A DNA stretch of 64,000 bases from Micromonospora matsumotoense (GCF_900091525.1 NZ_FMCU01000020.1:42805-106804); one strand, 5' to 3'. Shown: positions 9,188 through 17,799, numbered from the stretch's first letter. Notes: a model not told the origin generated them from the letters alone. Numbers and translations are program-made.

Positions 9188-9861
9188 ACCACGTCCACGG
9201 CCATCCGGAAGCTGTCCGGCCGCTCCACGACCAGTTCCGCCGTGTCCCCGCCGACGGCCTGCCCCGACCGGATGACGCTGCGGGTCAGGGCGGTGCAGAA
9301 CTCGGCGATCGCGAACCCCACCTCGACCCCTGGCGTCGCCACGAACGCGAACTCCGGCCGGGTCGCCACATGCAGGATCGTCTCGGCCCGCGCGTCACCG
9401 ATGCCACACGCGATGATGTTCGGCGCGGTCGGCGTGCGCTCCCGGTCGATCAATTCGGCATAGACCGGCTCCCACTCGCCGGGATCAGTCGGTTGCCCGT
9501 CGCTGAGGAAGAACACCGCCGGCCGGTGCACCGCGAAGCCCTCCCGCTTGAGGGCCCGCACATCGGCCGGAATCCGATCGATCAGCAGGCTGAACGCGAC
9601 GCCGTAGGCGGTGCCGGAGCGCACCGAAAGCTGCGGCAGCGCAGTCTCGTTGCGCAGGTCGGACAGGGCGGAGTGAACGACCACGTCCTCGGAGAACCCG
9701 ATGATCGAAAAGCGGACCTTGGCCGCGGCGAGGGGTTCACGCAGCAGGGCGTCGTGCAGCGACTGCAGCCCCGCGTTCAGTTCGTCCACCACCGGTGTCA
9801 TGGAGACGGACTCGTCCGCCACCAGATAGACCGGCAGCACCCGTCCGGCAGTCTCCGCCAT
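9184..9861 (-). CDS. von Willebrand factor A domain protein, TerY-like
   Basis: A 225-residue single vWA domain. ATG at 9859-9861 follows GGGGGTGCGC, a fair Shine-Dalgarno sequence; the longer open frame upstream to 10683 is antisense noise. The metal-ion-dependent adhesion site is intact: DESVSM near residue 16, the Thr of SGTAYG, and LSDGQPTD. There is no signal peptide or membrane segment. It is the first gene of the vWA-PP2C-kinase operon. TerY-type vWA proteins act as cytoplasmic scaffolds with a paired phosphatase and kinase in tellurium/stress and biological conflict systems. Here it probably links the signalling pair to the CHAT effector, an inference from neighbourhood. Confidence 0.88.
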   Translation of the reverse strand: MAETAGRVLPVYLVADESVSMTPVVDELNAGLQSLHDALLREPLAAAKVRFSIIGFSEDVVVHSALSDLRNETALPQLSVRSGTAYGVAFSLLIDRIPADVRALKREGFAVHRPAVFFLSDGQPTDPGEWEPVYAELIDRERTPTAPNIIACGIGDARAETILHVATRPEFAFVATPGVEVGFAIAEFCTALTRSVIRSGQAVGGDTAELVVERPDSFRMAVDVV

Positions 9862-10155
9862 GCGCACCCCCAACCGTCGCCAGTGGACAGGCCCAACGTA
9901 GCACCGGCTGTCTATCTGAGGGTCGCGCTCGGTGTCGCCCTCGCCCGCGCCGGCGGGTGGTCCCGGCGGACAGGGAGGTCGCTCATCAGTGCCGCTGCGT
10001 CGCGCTGACCGCCATCGCGGCCAGCTGACGCCGGCCGTGGGGCGTCGCACCGCTCGACTCCAACGCGGTGGGACCGGTCCCGGGCGAGGGTGGAGCCGCC
10101 CACCGGTTGGTGCAATTCGTTGACAACCATCGATGTCATGTCGCACCGTTGACCC

Positions 10156-11391
10156 ATGGCAGGCATGCGCTCGTCCTCCCTGCGCCGCCGCGTGCGGCCC
10201 GGCCTGCTGGCCGCCGTCGTCTCGTCGATCGCGGTGCTCGGCGTCGGGCTGATCGCCGTACCGGCCGCCGGTGCCGGCACCGCGACGCCCGCCGGGCCGG
10301 TCGCCGGCAGCCACCCCGAGGTCGCCCCCATGCCCGCCGGTGCGGCGGGATCCCTCCCGGGGTCGGCCACGACACCCCCGTCCACGCCGACCCCGGCACC
10401 CACGGCGCCACCCACGACGCCGGACACCTCGCCCTTCCCGCCGAGCGCGCCCACGAACGTCACCGCCAGCCAGGTCCGGGCGGGGTCGGTCACCCTCACC
10501 TGGACGGCCGCGACGCCCGGCTGCTGCGCCATCGCCGGCTACGACATCATCTACTACATGGCCTTCGACGACGTCGTCGTGTCGGCCAGCGTCGGCAACG
10601 TCACCACCACCACGATCAGCAACTACATCCGCGCGGGCCAGCAGTACTCGTTCCGGGTCTCCGCCCGGGACGTCGTCGGCCACCGCTCCGCCTCGTCGAA
10701 CACGGTGACCGTGGTGACCCCGGTGGCCGACACCGGCCCGGACACCACCCCACCGAGCGCTCCGCAGGACCTGACCCTGGGCGACGTGACCGACTCCACC
10801 GCCACGCTCTCCTGGTCACCGTCGACGGACGACGTCGGGGTGAGCGGCTACAACGTCTACCGCTTCGACGGCTGGTACACCTCGGTCCTGGTCGCCAGGG
10901 TGCCGGTGACGACGTACACCATCGCGCTCCCGACGTCGACGCCGCTGCGCAACCTGTTCTACGTGCGGGCCCGGGACGCGGCGGGCAACGTGTCGATCGC
11001 CTCCAACACGGTCACCGCGCCGACGGTGCCCACCCCGCCGACCACGCCGCCGCCGACCACCCAGCCGCCGTCCACCTGTCGGGTGACCTACCAGAACCAG
11101 TCCGAGTGGCAGGACGGGTTCGTCACCGTCGTGACGGTCCAGAACACCGCGACCGCTCCGGTCGACGGCTGGACGCTCACCTTCAGCTTCCGGGGCGACC
11201 AGCAGATCACCTCCGCGTGGAACGCCACGACCAGCCAGAACGGCGCCACGGTGACGGCCCGCAACGTCGACTGGAACCGCGTCCTCGCGGCGAACGGCTC
11301 CGCGAGCTTCGGCATCCAGGGGAGATGGGACGCCAGCAACGCGCCGCCGACCAGCTTCGTGCTCAACGGCGTCCCCTGCACCCTCGGGTGA
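10156..11391 (+). CDS. Secreted protein with two fibronectin type III domains and a CBM2
   Basis: A 411-residue exported protein. The Arg-rich N-terminus and hydrophobic core (GLLAAVVSSIAVLGVGLIAV) form a signal peptide with cleavage near AGA. A Pro/Thr linker precedes two fibronectin type III domains, at about 95-185 and 198-285, each ending in the usual V(R/S)ARDxxG pattern. After a second Pro/Thr linker, residues 311-411 form a family 2 carbohydrate-binding module starting CRVTYQN and ending NGVPC, with Trp residues (DGWTL, SAWNA, VDWNR). There is no catalytic domain, so it is probably a cellulose- or chitin-binding accessory protein. The start could also be the second ATG at 10165. It converges on the LtrA gene. 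Confidence 0.85.
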   Translation: MAGMRSSSLRRRVRPGLLAAVVSSIAVLGVGLIAVPAAGAGTATPAGPVAGSHPEVAPMPAGAAGSLPGSATTPPSTPTPAPTAPPTTPDTSPFPPSAPTNVTASQVRAGSVTLTWTAATPGCCAIAGYDIIYYMAFDDVVVSASVGNVTTTTISNYIRAGQQYSFRVSARDVVGHRSASSNTVTVVTPVADTGPDTTPPSAPQDLTLGDVTDSTATLSWSPSTDDVGVSGYNVYRFDGWYTSVLVARVPVTTYTIALPTSTPLRNLFYVRARDAAGNVSIASNTVTAPTVPTPPTTPPPTTQPPSTCRVTYQNQSEWQDGFVTVVTVQNTATAPVDGWTLTFSFRGDQQITSAWNATTSQNGATVTARNVDWNRVLAANGSASFGIQGRWDASNAPPTSFVLNGVPCTLG

Positions 11392-11438
11392 GAGCACACC
11401 GTCGAGACGCCCTCCGCATCCGGGCCCGGACCCGGGGG

Positions 11439-13877
11439 TCACGTCCGGGTGGGCTGCCGGGTACGCGGGTCGCCCTGCTGCACCGCCTCGACGGCGGCGA
11501 AGACGACGCCGATGACGCTCAGGAGCAGCAGTGAGACGACGGATGGCAGCGCGACGGTCAACGGCGCCAGTACGGTGACCACCCCCGCGCCGATGAGCCG
11601 GTGACGGCTGGTGGTCCGGAAGATCCGCAGCCAGAACATCTGATTGCTGAACAGGTACAACGCCACGCCGAGGAACAGCGTGTAGTGGCCCAGGAGGGCG
11701 CTGTCGCGGTCCTGGGACGCGGCAAGGGTCTGGTGCAGGCCGTAGGCGACCAGGACGATGCCCGCCACCATCGGCAGGTGCAGATAGGTGTAGGCGTCCC
11801 GCGCGGCACGCACCCGGCGGTCCCCCTCGTAGGCCGCCAGCGCAATTCTGGCCGCGTCGATGGCGGTGAAGTAGCTCCACCAGATGGTGCCGAGGGTCAC
11901 CGCGGAGGCGACGACGACGACGAGGGTGGGCGCTGAGATCGGTTCGTCGTTGATGGCGACGCCGACGGAGAGGACCGCTTCGCCGAAGGCGATCAACATG
12001 ACCAGGGCGTGGCGGTCCGCCCAGTGACGGACCAGCCTGATCCGCCACAGCTGGTTGCCGGCCCAGTAACCGGCGACGTACTGCACGAGCAGCGCGACGA
12101 CCCAGAGCAGCGTCATGGCAGGGTGGCGGGCCACCCTGTCGGGGGCGACCACCTCGACACCGGCGATCACCATCAGGATCACGATGGTGATCGCCGTGCC
12201 GGCGAAACGACTGCCGGCTACCCGCAGGTCGGAGTTCTCGCGGACGATCTGCCGGAAGATCAATCCCTGCATCAGCTGGATGAAGATGTAACACCCGATG
12301 ACCAGCAGTGGTCCGGGCAGGCTGTCGGGCAGGGGCACGAAGGCCTGCGGGATCGCCAGCCCGATCAGCAGCACCGCCGTCATGATGCCCGCCGTGCTCA
12401 GCCGCACCACCGTGCTGTCCTGCCGGACCGCGTTGGTGAGCCAGGTGTACGACGTCCAGGCCCACCAGAGCAGGGCCAGCAGGATCATGCCCTGGGCCAG
12501 CCCGAGCAGGGTCGGGAAGCGGTTCATCAGCGCGGTGACCTCGATGAAGGCGTACACGAACACGAGGTCGACAAAGAGCCCCCGGGGGTCGACCGCCCCG
12601 ACGTCGGTGCCCTCTCCCTCGACCGACTCGTGGAGTTGGCGGTGCCGCTGCCGGAAGACGGTGTTGTCCAGCGCCACCATCGTGCAGGTGGCGACGACCA
12701 GCACCACCAGCGCCTGCACCTCGGAGATCCGACCGACCACCGTCAGCAGCGCCAGCAGCAGCGCCACCGCCGTCAGCGGACCCCGGCCCAGCAGCCGGAC
12801 CGCCCGCCACTCCACCGCGACGAGCGCTCCCAGATAGAGCAGCACGCCGCCGTACAGGATGGTGGTGCCGGCCGAGGGCCACGGGTGCGCGATCTCCTGG
12901 GTGGCGTGCGTGTTGAGGTGCTTGAGCCCCAGCGCGAAGAAGATCAACCCGCCGATCATGGGCAGGTGCAGCCCGCTGTAGACGTCGCGCCCGACCCTGG
13001 TGCGGTCTGTCCCGGCGCTGGCGTTCAGCGCACGTTCGATGATCACCTTGGCCAGGTCGAAGTAGCTCCACCACAGCGTGAAGACCACGGTGATGCCCAG
13101 CATGGCCCCGACGGCCAACTGGGGCGTCACCGGGCGGTCCACCCCGAGCCCTTCGCTGGCGCCGATCGAGATGATCGTCTCGCCGAGCGCGATGAGCACG
13201 ATCAGGGCGTGCCGCTCGGCCAGGTGCCACGGCGAGACGACCTGCCAGCCGCCCTTGCTGGCCACCACGAGGATGAGAGAGTCGATCAGGAGAGCGACCG
13301 CGAACAGCGCCACCTGCACCAGTGCGGCGTCGACGGTCGCCGGCAGCAGGGGCGGCACCAGGGCGGAGGCGAGCAGCACCAGCCCGCCGGCGATGAAGAT
13401 CAACCATGCGGCGACCGCCGACCGCCGACCACCCTCGCCCCGATGACGGACGAACGTGAGGATGACCATGGCGGTCGCCCGGATCAGCAGATACCCACAG
13501 ATCAGTACCAGCGGGCCGGGCAGCCCGCCCTGCCGGTCGGTGAACGCCTCGGGTATCGCGACCCCGATCACCAGCAGGGCGGCGGCGATGCCGAGCATGA
13601 TCGGGGGCATGACCCCCCGGTCGAGGTGCACCACGTTGCCGAGCCAGACACACGGCGTCCAGCAGTGCCAGATGAGTAGGATCACGAGCACGCCCTGCAC
13701 CAGCCCGAGGGGGCTGAAATGCTCGCCCATCAGCGTGGTGACGGCCAGGAACGCGAACACGAAGAGCAGATCGACGAAGAGTTCGACCCAGCTCACATCG
13801 CCGACGGCCCCGGGGTCACGGGCCACCAGCCGCCGCCCCCCGGCCGTCGGATGGGGCGCGGGATCATCCCTCCGCAC
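11439..13877 (-). CDS. Tandem low-temperature-requirement A (LtrA) family membrane protein
   Basis: An 812-residue integral membrane protein starting at GTG 13875-13877. It is about twice the usual LtrA length and contains two family copies. The first begins VSWVELFVDLLFVFAF near residue 28 and has GETIISIG; the second begins RGLFVDLVFVYAF near residue 420 and has GEAVLSVG. Each copy supplies roughly ten hydrophobic segments. LtrA was named from a Listeria low-temperature phenotype; its biochemical role is unknown. There is no operon partner. The duplication suggests an internal pseudo-dimer. Family assignment is confident; function is not. Confidence 0.85.
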   Translation of the reverse strand: MRRDDPAPHPTAGGRRLVARDPGAVGDVSWVELFVDLLFVFAFLAVTTLMGEHFSPLGLVQGVLVILLIWHCWTPCVWLGNVVHLDRGVMPPIMLGIAAALLVIGVAIPEAFTDRQGGLPGPLVLICGYLLIRATAMVILTFVRHRGEGGRRSAVAAWLIFIAGGLVLLASALVPPLLPATVDAALVQVALFAVALLIDSLILVVASKGGWQVVSPWHLAERHALIVLIALGETIISIGASEGLGVDRPVTPQLAVGAMLGITVVFTLWWSYFDLAKVIIERALNASAGTDRTRVGRDVYSGLHLPMIGGLIFFALGLKHLNTHATQEIAHPWPSAGTTILYGGVLLYLGALVAVEWRAVRLLGRGPLTAVALLLALLTVVGRISEVQALVVLVVATCTMVALDNTVFRQRHRQLHESVEGEGTDVGAVDPRGLFVDLVFVYAFIEVTALMNRFPTLLGLAQGMILLALLWWAWTSYTWLTNAVRQDSTVVRLSTAGIMTAVLLIGLAIPQAFVPLPDSLPGPLLVIGCYIFIQLMQGLIFRQIVRENSDLRVAGSRFAGTAITIVILMVIAGVEVVAPDRVARHPAMTLLWVVALLVQYVAGYWAGNQLWRIRLVRHWADRHALVMLIAFGEAVLSVGVAINDEPISAPTLVVVVASAVTLGTIWWSYFTAIDAARIALAAYEGDRRVRAARDAYTYLHLPMVAGIVLVAYGLHQTLAASQDRDSALLGHYTLFLGVALYLFSNQMFWLRIFRTTSRHRLIGAGVVTVLAPLTVALPSVVSLLLLSVIGVVFAAVEAVQQGDPRTRQPTRT

Positions 13878-13983
13878 CGGCTAAGCCTCGCAAACCGGAC
13901 ACAGCTTGTCCCGCCAACCTCGATTAGCAGAGCAAACGGCCGAAGCTGAGAAGAAGTCACCAACGGGCGTACGGCACCGGGCC

Positions 13984-14019
13984 GGGCCGGTGCCCTCCCG
14001 CACGGGAGAGCACCGGCCC
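13984..14019 (-). terminator. Strong hairpin 3' of the polyester hydrolase gene
   Basis: A perfect 10-base-pair outer stem (GGGCCGGTGC with GCACCGGCCC) encloses an inner CTCCC/GGGAG stem with a four-base loop. It lies 67 bases past the stop of the gene ending at 14087. There is no U-run, as is usual for actinomycete terminators. Confidence 0.65.
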
Positions 14020-14086
14020 GGGCCCGGTGGAAACGGTGGACGTACCCGGTGGGTCAGGGGCCTGCCCGCCGGGTCGGTTCGGGCGG

Positions 14087-15496
14087 TCAGGCGAGGGGCG
14101 TGAGGGTGAACCGCTGGTTGGTCTGTCCGTGGCAGTCGTAGAGCTGGACCTGCGCCCCGTTGGCCGTGCTGTAGACGTCCAGGCACCGCCCGGACTGCGC
14201 ACTGCTGATGGTGCCGTTGGAGTTGAGGTTCCACTGCTGGTTGGTCTGACTGTGGCAGCCGTAGATCTGGACCGCCGCGCCGTTGCCGGAACCCGCCGCG
14301 TCCAGACACATGTCGCCGTACACCCGTAGTTGCTTGTTCGAGGTGTACGTCCACGACTGGTTGGCCTGCCGGTTGCAGTCCCAGAGCTGCACCCGGGTGC
14401 CGTTGGCGCGGGAGGCGTTGGGCACGTCGAGGCACCGGTTGGACTGCGCGCCGACGATCAGGCTGGCGGTGCCGGGCGGGTTGCTGGTCGGCGACGTGGT
14501 CGGGGTCGGCGGCGGGGTGTCCGACGGCGTCGGCGGCGGGGTGGTCGGTACCGGGGGCAGCAGCGGGCACGTGCTGCGGTAGCTGACCACGCCGCTGTTG
14601 TCCGCCAGCGGGCAGAGGAACTGGCTGTACCGGGCGTCGTTGTCGACGAACATCTTGAGGAACGGCAGCATGGTCCGGATCAGCACCGGGTTCGACCGGC
14701 CGACCATGAACCCGTGGTCGGCGCCCGCGACCTCCAGGTAGGCGCTCTCGGTCGTGGCCGGGAGGCTGTTGTAGAGGCCGGTGGCGTAGGACGGGGTGAC
14801 CACCGTGTCCGCCTGCCCGGCGAAGACCATCGTGGGCACCCGGTCGTTGGCCAGGTTCGACGACGGCGAGTACGGCGCGATGCCGACCGTCGCCTTCAAC
14901 GACGAGCGCCGGATGGCCGCGCTCAGCGCCCCACCGCCACCCATCGAGTGACCGGAGACGGCCAGCCGGTTGGGGTCGACCCGGTCGCGTACCGGGCTCT
15001 GCTGGACCAGGTAGTCCAGCGCGGCGAGCAGCTGGGTGCCCCGGGCCGTGTCGAAGTCGTTACGGCTGTTGGTCTCGATGCCGATCACGACGAAGCCGTG
15101 GGAGGCCAGCCACGGCCCCATCCAGGCCAGCTCGACCGAGAACAGCGCGGTGTAGCCGGGCGAGATCGCGATCGCGCCGAAGGTGCCCTGGCTGGTGTCG
15201 GTCGGGTAGTAGATCCGGCCGCCGTTGAAGCCGTACCCGGTCGGGACGGCGACCGAGGTGTTGGCGAAGGGGCCGTTCACGGCCGCGACGCTGCTCCGGG
15301 TGGGGTCGGGCCCCCGCTGGTACGGGTTGTCGGCGGCCGACGCCGAACCGGTCGCCACCGTCATGGTGAACAACCCGACGACGGCGGCGGCGATCCCGGC
15401 CGCGACGAGCGTGAACAGTTTTCCCCGACGGCGGGGGGACACCCGGCCGGGGTGGGTGTGCTCCGGGGGCGGGGAGTGTGGTGCGTGTCCTCGCAC
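14087..15496 (-). CDS. Secreted polyester hydrolase/cutinase-like enzyme with ricin-type CBM13
   Basis: A 469-residue protein. GTG at 15494-15496 has AGGAGG eight bases upstream. A long signal peptide (LFTLVAAGIAAAVVGLFTM) ends near SASA. The mature protein opens NPYQRGPDPT and continues with the alpha/beta-hydrolase core of actinomycete cutinase/PET-hydrolase enzymes (IYYPTDTS, AISPGY, ASHGFVVI). The nucleophile Ser is in GHSMGGGG (about residue 184), the acid is probably the Asp of GQADTV, and the His is in GADHGF. The core ends with the family's Cys pair in FLCPLADN and STCPLL. A Pro/Thr linker leads to a beta-trefoil ricin B domain with QxW-type repeats (NQSWTY, NQQWNL, NQRFTL). Likely substrates are cutin or other polyesters; activity on PET is untested. 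Confidence 0.85.
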   Translation of the reverse strand: MRGHAPHSPPPEHTHPGRVSPRRRGKLFTLVAAGIAAAVVGLFTMTVATGSASAADNPYQRGPDPTRSSVAAVNGPFANTSVAVPTGYGFNGGRIYYPTDTSQGTFGAIAISPGYTALFSVELAWMGPWLASHGFVVIGIETNSRNDFDTARGTQLLAALDYLVQQSPVRDRVDPNRLAVSGHSMGGGGALSAAIRRSSLKATVGIAPYSPSSNLANDRVPTMVFAGQADTVVTPSYATGLYNSLPATTESAYLEVAGADHGFMVGRSNPVLIRTMLPFLKMFVDNDARYSQFLCPLADNSGVVSYRSTCPLLPPVPTTPPPTPSDTPPPTPTTSPTSNPPGTASLIVGAQSNRCLDVPNASRANGTRVQLWDCNRQANQSWTYTSNKQLRVYGDMCLDAAGSGNGAAVQIYGCHSQTNQQWNLNSNGTISSAQSGRCLDVYSTANGAQVQLYDCHGQTNQRFTLTPLA

Positions 15497-15591
15497 TATC
15501 GGTACCTCCTGGTGGTGGGTGGTGGGTGGGCGGCCCGGTCGGGTGCCCGACCGGGCCGGCGTCCATCCGGCAGGGCAGTTGGTACCGCCCC

Positions 15592-15686
15592 TGTTAACGT
15601 TCACGGTTATCGATGGGTTTCAGGTTGGCAGGTAATCCCGGGGTTTTCAACCGGTAGTTTCGAGCAGGTGACCCGATAGTTTCGGG
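15592..15686 (-). promoter_or_regulatory. Putative operator cluster upstream of the polyester hydrolase
   Basis: Two palindrome types lie 95-190 bases upstream of the gene starting at 15496. TGTTAACGTTCACG at 15592-15605 agrees at 11 of 14 positions with the reverse complement of the perfect palindrome at 40231-40244. CCCGATAGTTTCGGG at 15672-15686 is an inverted repeat with CCCGA/TCGGG arms, and a related half (GGTAGTTTCG) lies just before it. Such sites suit LacI-type and xylanase-type repressors; the regulators are not in the window. Confidence 0.4.
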
Positions 15687-15715
15687 ACGTCGCCTGGACC
15701 GGGTGGTAGCGAAGG

Positions 15716-15754
15716 GGCCCTCCCCGGACGCGACGGGCGCATCCGGAGAGGGCC
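15716..15754 (-). terminator. Hairpin 3' of the polysaccharide deacetylase gene
   Basis: GGCCCTC pairs with GAGGGCC, and the interior CCGGACGC/GCGCATCCGG pairs almost completely. It lies 36 bases beyond the deacetylase stop codon at 15790. Confidence 0.6.
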
Positions 15755-15789
15755 GGTGGATCACGGTGGACCTGACGGCCGCCCGTCGG

Positions 15790-16833
15790 TCAGCTCGCGG
15801 TGCAGGACCGGATCTGCGGCCTGGCGCCGCTGTTGCCGTTCATCATCGTGGTGAAGCCGAAGGTGTTGCCGCTTCCGTTGGACCGCATCGTCATCACATA
15901 GCCGGAGCTGTCCCAACTGGCGGTGCCGTTCCAGGTGGTGGTGATCTTCTGCGGCGCGGTCACCGCCACCACCACGGTCCAGTTGCCGGCCCCCTGGACC
16001 GTCACCGACGTGTTGTACCGGTCGCCCCAGACGTTGGGGTACGTGGCTGTCGCGGTGCACCCGCCGCCAGTCGGCGGGGTGGTCGGGGTGCCGGTCGGCG
16101 GGGTGGTCGGGGTGCCGTCCGGGGCCACCGCCCGGCCGGTGCTCGGCGAGATCATGCCCGGGCAGAGGCTGCGGCTGTTCAGGTTGGCCATGATCTGTGG
16201 GATCGCGTCGCGGGTGTTCTGGATGCCGTCGTGCATCAGGATCACCTGACCGGCCTGGAGGCGGCCGGCGTTGGAGACGATCTGGCTGACGCTGGCACCG
16301 TTCCAGTCCTGGGAGTCGACGTCCCAGATCACCTGGCGCAGGCCGAGCGACGAGGCGACCGACTGGAGGGTCGAGTTGGTCTCTCCGTAGGGCGGGCGGA
16401 ACAACTGCGGCCGGACGCCGGTCGCCGACTGGATCGCCGAGTTGGTCTGGGAGAGGTCCGACTGCATCTGGCTCTGGCTCATCGAGGTCATGTGGGAGTG
16501 GTTCCAACTGTGGTTGGCGACCCACATGCCGGCGTCGACCTGGGCCCGGGCGGCGGACTGGTTGCCCTGCACGTTCTGCCCGACGTTGAACATGGTCGCC
16601 CGGACGTTGTTGGCGCGCAGCACGGACAGCAGCGCGCCGGTGTTGCCGGTCGGCCCGTCGTCGAAGGTGAGGCCGACGTAACCGTTGCAGGCGGCGGCGC
16701 TGGACGGGGTGGCCGAGACCGCCACACCGACGGCGCCCAGGGCCACGGTGGTGGCGAGCACCGCCAGCCGGACGGTGAACCGTGCTGTTCGGGGGGTGGG
16801 CGGGCGGCCGGAGCCACCGAAACTGGCGATCAT
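15790..16833 (-). CDS. Secreted NodB-type polysaccharide deacetylase (CE4) with CBM2
   Basis: A 347-residue protein. ATG at 16831-16833 has AGGGAGG eight bases upstream. The signal peptide (VRLAVLATTVALGAVGVAV) is cleaved near SSAAA. The CE4 motifs are complete and in order: TFDDGP, HSWNHSHM (metal-binding His pair), RPPYGE, the WDVDSQDW strand and ILMHDG. The catalytic domain spans about residues 48-240. A short repeated Pro/Thr/Gly linker (two near-identical units) joins a C-terminal family 2 binding module with Trp residues and terminal Cys pairs. Enzymes of this build remove acetyl groups from xylan or chitin. Tandem GAAA/TTTC boxes lie upstream. Acetylxylan is the more likely substrate given the neighbouring xylanase. 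Confidence 0.88.
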   Translation of the reverse strand: MIASFGGSGRPPTPRTARFTVRLAVLATTVALGAVGVAVSATPSSAAACNGYVGLTFDDGPTGNTGALLSVLRANNVRATMFNVGQNVQGNQSAARAQVDAGMWVANHSWNHSHMTSMSQSQMQSDLSQTNSAIQSATGVRPQLFRPPYGETNSTLQSVASSLGLRQVIWDVDSQDWNGASVSQIVSNAGRLQAGQVILMHDGIQNTRDAIPQIMANLNSRSLCPGMISPSTGRAVAPDGTPTTPPTGTPTTPPTGGGCTATATYPNVWGDRYNTSVTVQGAGNWTVVVAVTAPQKITTTWNGTASWDSSGYVMTMRSNGSGNTFGFTTMMNGNSGARPQIRSCTAS

Positions 16834-16943
16834 GCGCAGGTCCTCCCTGGGACGGTGACACCTGACAGCGCGGCAGATATATCGAGATGTGTTGATGTCA
16901 CTGTGGATCGGAGTATTGCAGCGGGGTTTCGAACGCGTCAACA

Positions 16944-16963
16944 ACTTTCGGAAACTTTCGGAA
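16944..16963 (-). promoter_or_regulatory. Tandem GAAACTTTC-type box upstream of the deacetylase
   Basis: ACTTTCGGAA occurs twice in direct tandem (16944-16953 and 16954-16963), which creates the near-palindrome CGGAAACTTTCGG at 16949-16961. It lies about 115 bases upstream of the deacetylase start. From memory, GAAA/TTTC palindromes of this kind occur upstream of Streptomyces xylanase genes and are bound by a sequence-specific protein. Confidence 0.45.
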
Positions 16964-17042
16964 AAGCGCGCATGGGGGACATCACGCCCACGACCGGCGT
17001 ACCGGATCGCGGCGGTGTTCCTCCCTGCGGACAGTGGGAGCC

Positions 17043-17738
17043 ATGGACACCGTCGCGGAGTTGACCATCGTCCGGCACGGGCAGAGCGTCGCCAACGTCG
17101 CGTTCGCCGAGGCTCACGCGCAGGGTGTCGCCGCACACGGTCTCACCGGCCGCGACGCCGACATCCCGCTGTCGCCGCTTGGCTGGCGGCAGGCCACCCG
17201 ACTGGGCCGCTGGCTCGCGACGCAACCCGCCGACCAACGTCCCGACCACGTCGTCTGCTCGCCCTACCGGCGGGCCCGCCAGACCTGGAATCGCGTCGCG
17301 GACACCGTCGCCGCCCTCGGCGTCACCCCCGCGCGGGCCGACCTCGACGAGCGGCTGGTCGACCGGCTCATGGGCGACCTGGAACTGCTGACGCCCCTCA
17401 TGATCGCCGAGCGGTTCCCCGCCGAGGCGGCCCGGCTCGCCGCCGACGGCCTCTACGCCTACCGACCACCAGGTGGTGAGACGTTCGACGACGTGACCGC
17501 CCGCGTCCGCGCCGCCCTGGTCGACCTCCACCGCCACCACGCCGGCCGCCGGGTGTGGGTGGTGGCCCACGACGCCGTGGTCGTCGCCGTACGCCACGTT
17601 CTCGAAGACCTGTCGTTCACCGAACTCGACGCGATCCTCGCCACCACGCCGATCGCCAACACCTCACTCACCCGCTACGCCCACACCCGGGGTCGTCTCG
17701 ACCTGGTCGGGTTCGCCGTCGTCCCGCCCTCCCCGTGA
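17043..17738 (+). CDS. Histidine phosphatase (phosphoglycerate mutase-like)
   Basis: A 231-residue cytoplasmic protein. The catalytic His is in the N-terminal IVRHGQS motif, and the second His lies in the late VVAHDAVV segment. SPLGWRQA and the Arg-rich CSPYRRARQTW segment match the phosphohistidine branch of the superfamily. It is too divergent for a glycolytic mutase call and is better described as a broad-specificity phosphatase. GTG at 17034 is the alternative start; ATG at 17043 is closer to the family N-terminus, with GGGAG a few bases upstream. It is divergent from the deacetylase gene and shows no operon partner. Confidence 0.8.
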   Translation: MDTVAELTIVRHGQSVANVAFAEAHAQGVAAHGLTGRDADIPLSPLGWRQATRLGRWLATQPADQRPDHVVCSPYRRARQTWNRVADTVAALGVTPARADLDERLVDRLMGDLELLTPLMIAERFPAEAARLAADGLYAYRPPGGETFDDVTARVRAALVDLHRHHAGRRVWVVAHDAVVVAVRHVLEDLSFTELDAILATTPIANTSLTRYAHTRGRLDLVGFAVVPPSP

Positions 17739-17799
17739 CCGGGCGGGGCCGGCGACGGCCGGCGCGGGGGTCGGACGGGCAGGAGTCTGCCGCAACGGG

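Noticed and set aside
10120..10155. TTGACA at 10120 as a promoter for the FN3-CBM2 gene
   Set aside because: No acceptable -10 lies at the right spacing before the start codon at 10156.
9862..10683. Upstream extension of the vWA frame on the minus strand
   Set aside because: The extension is Gly/Arg-rich noise and overlaps the FN3-CBM2 gene; the ATG at 9859-9861 has a ribosome site right before the vWA fold.
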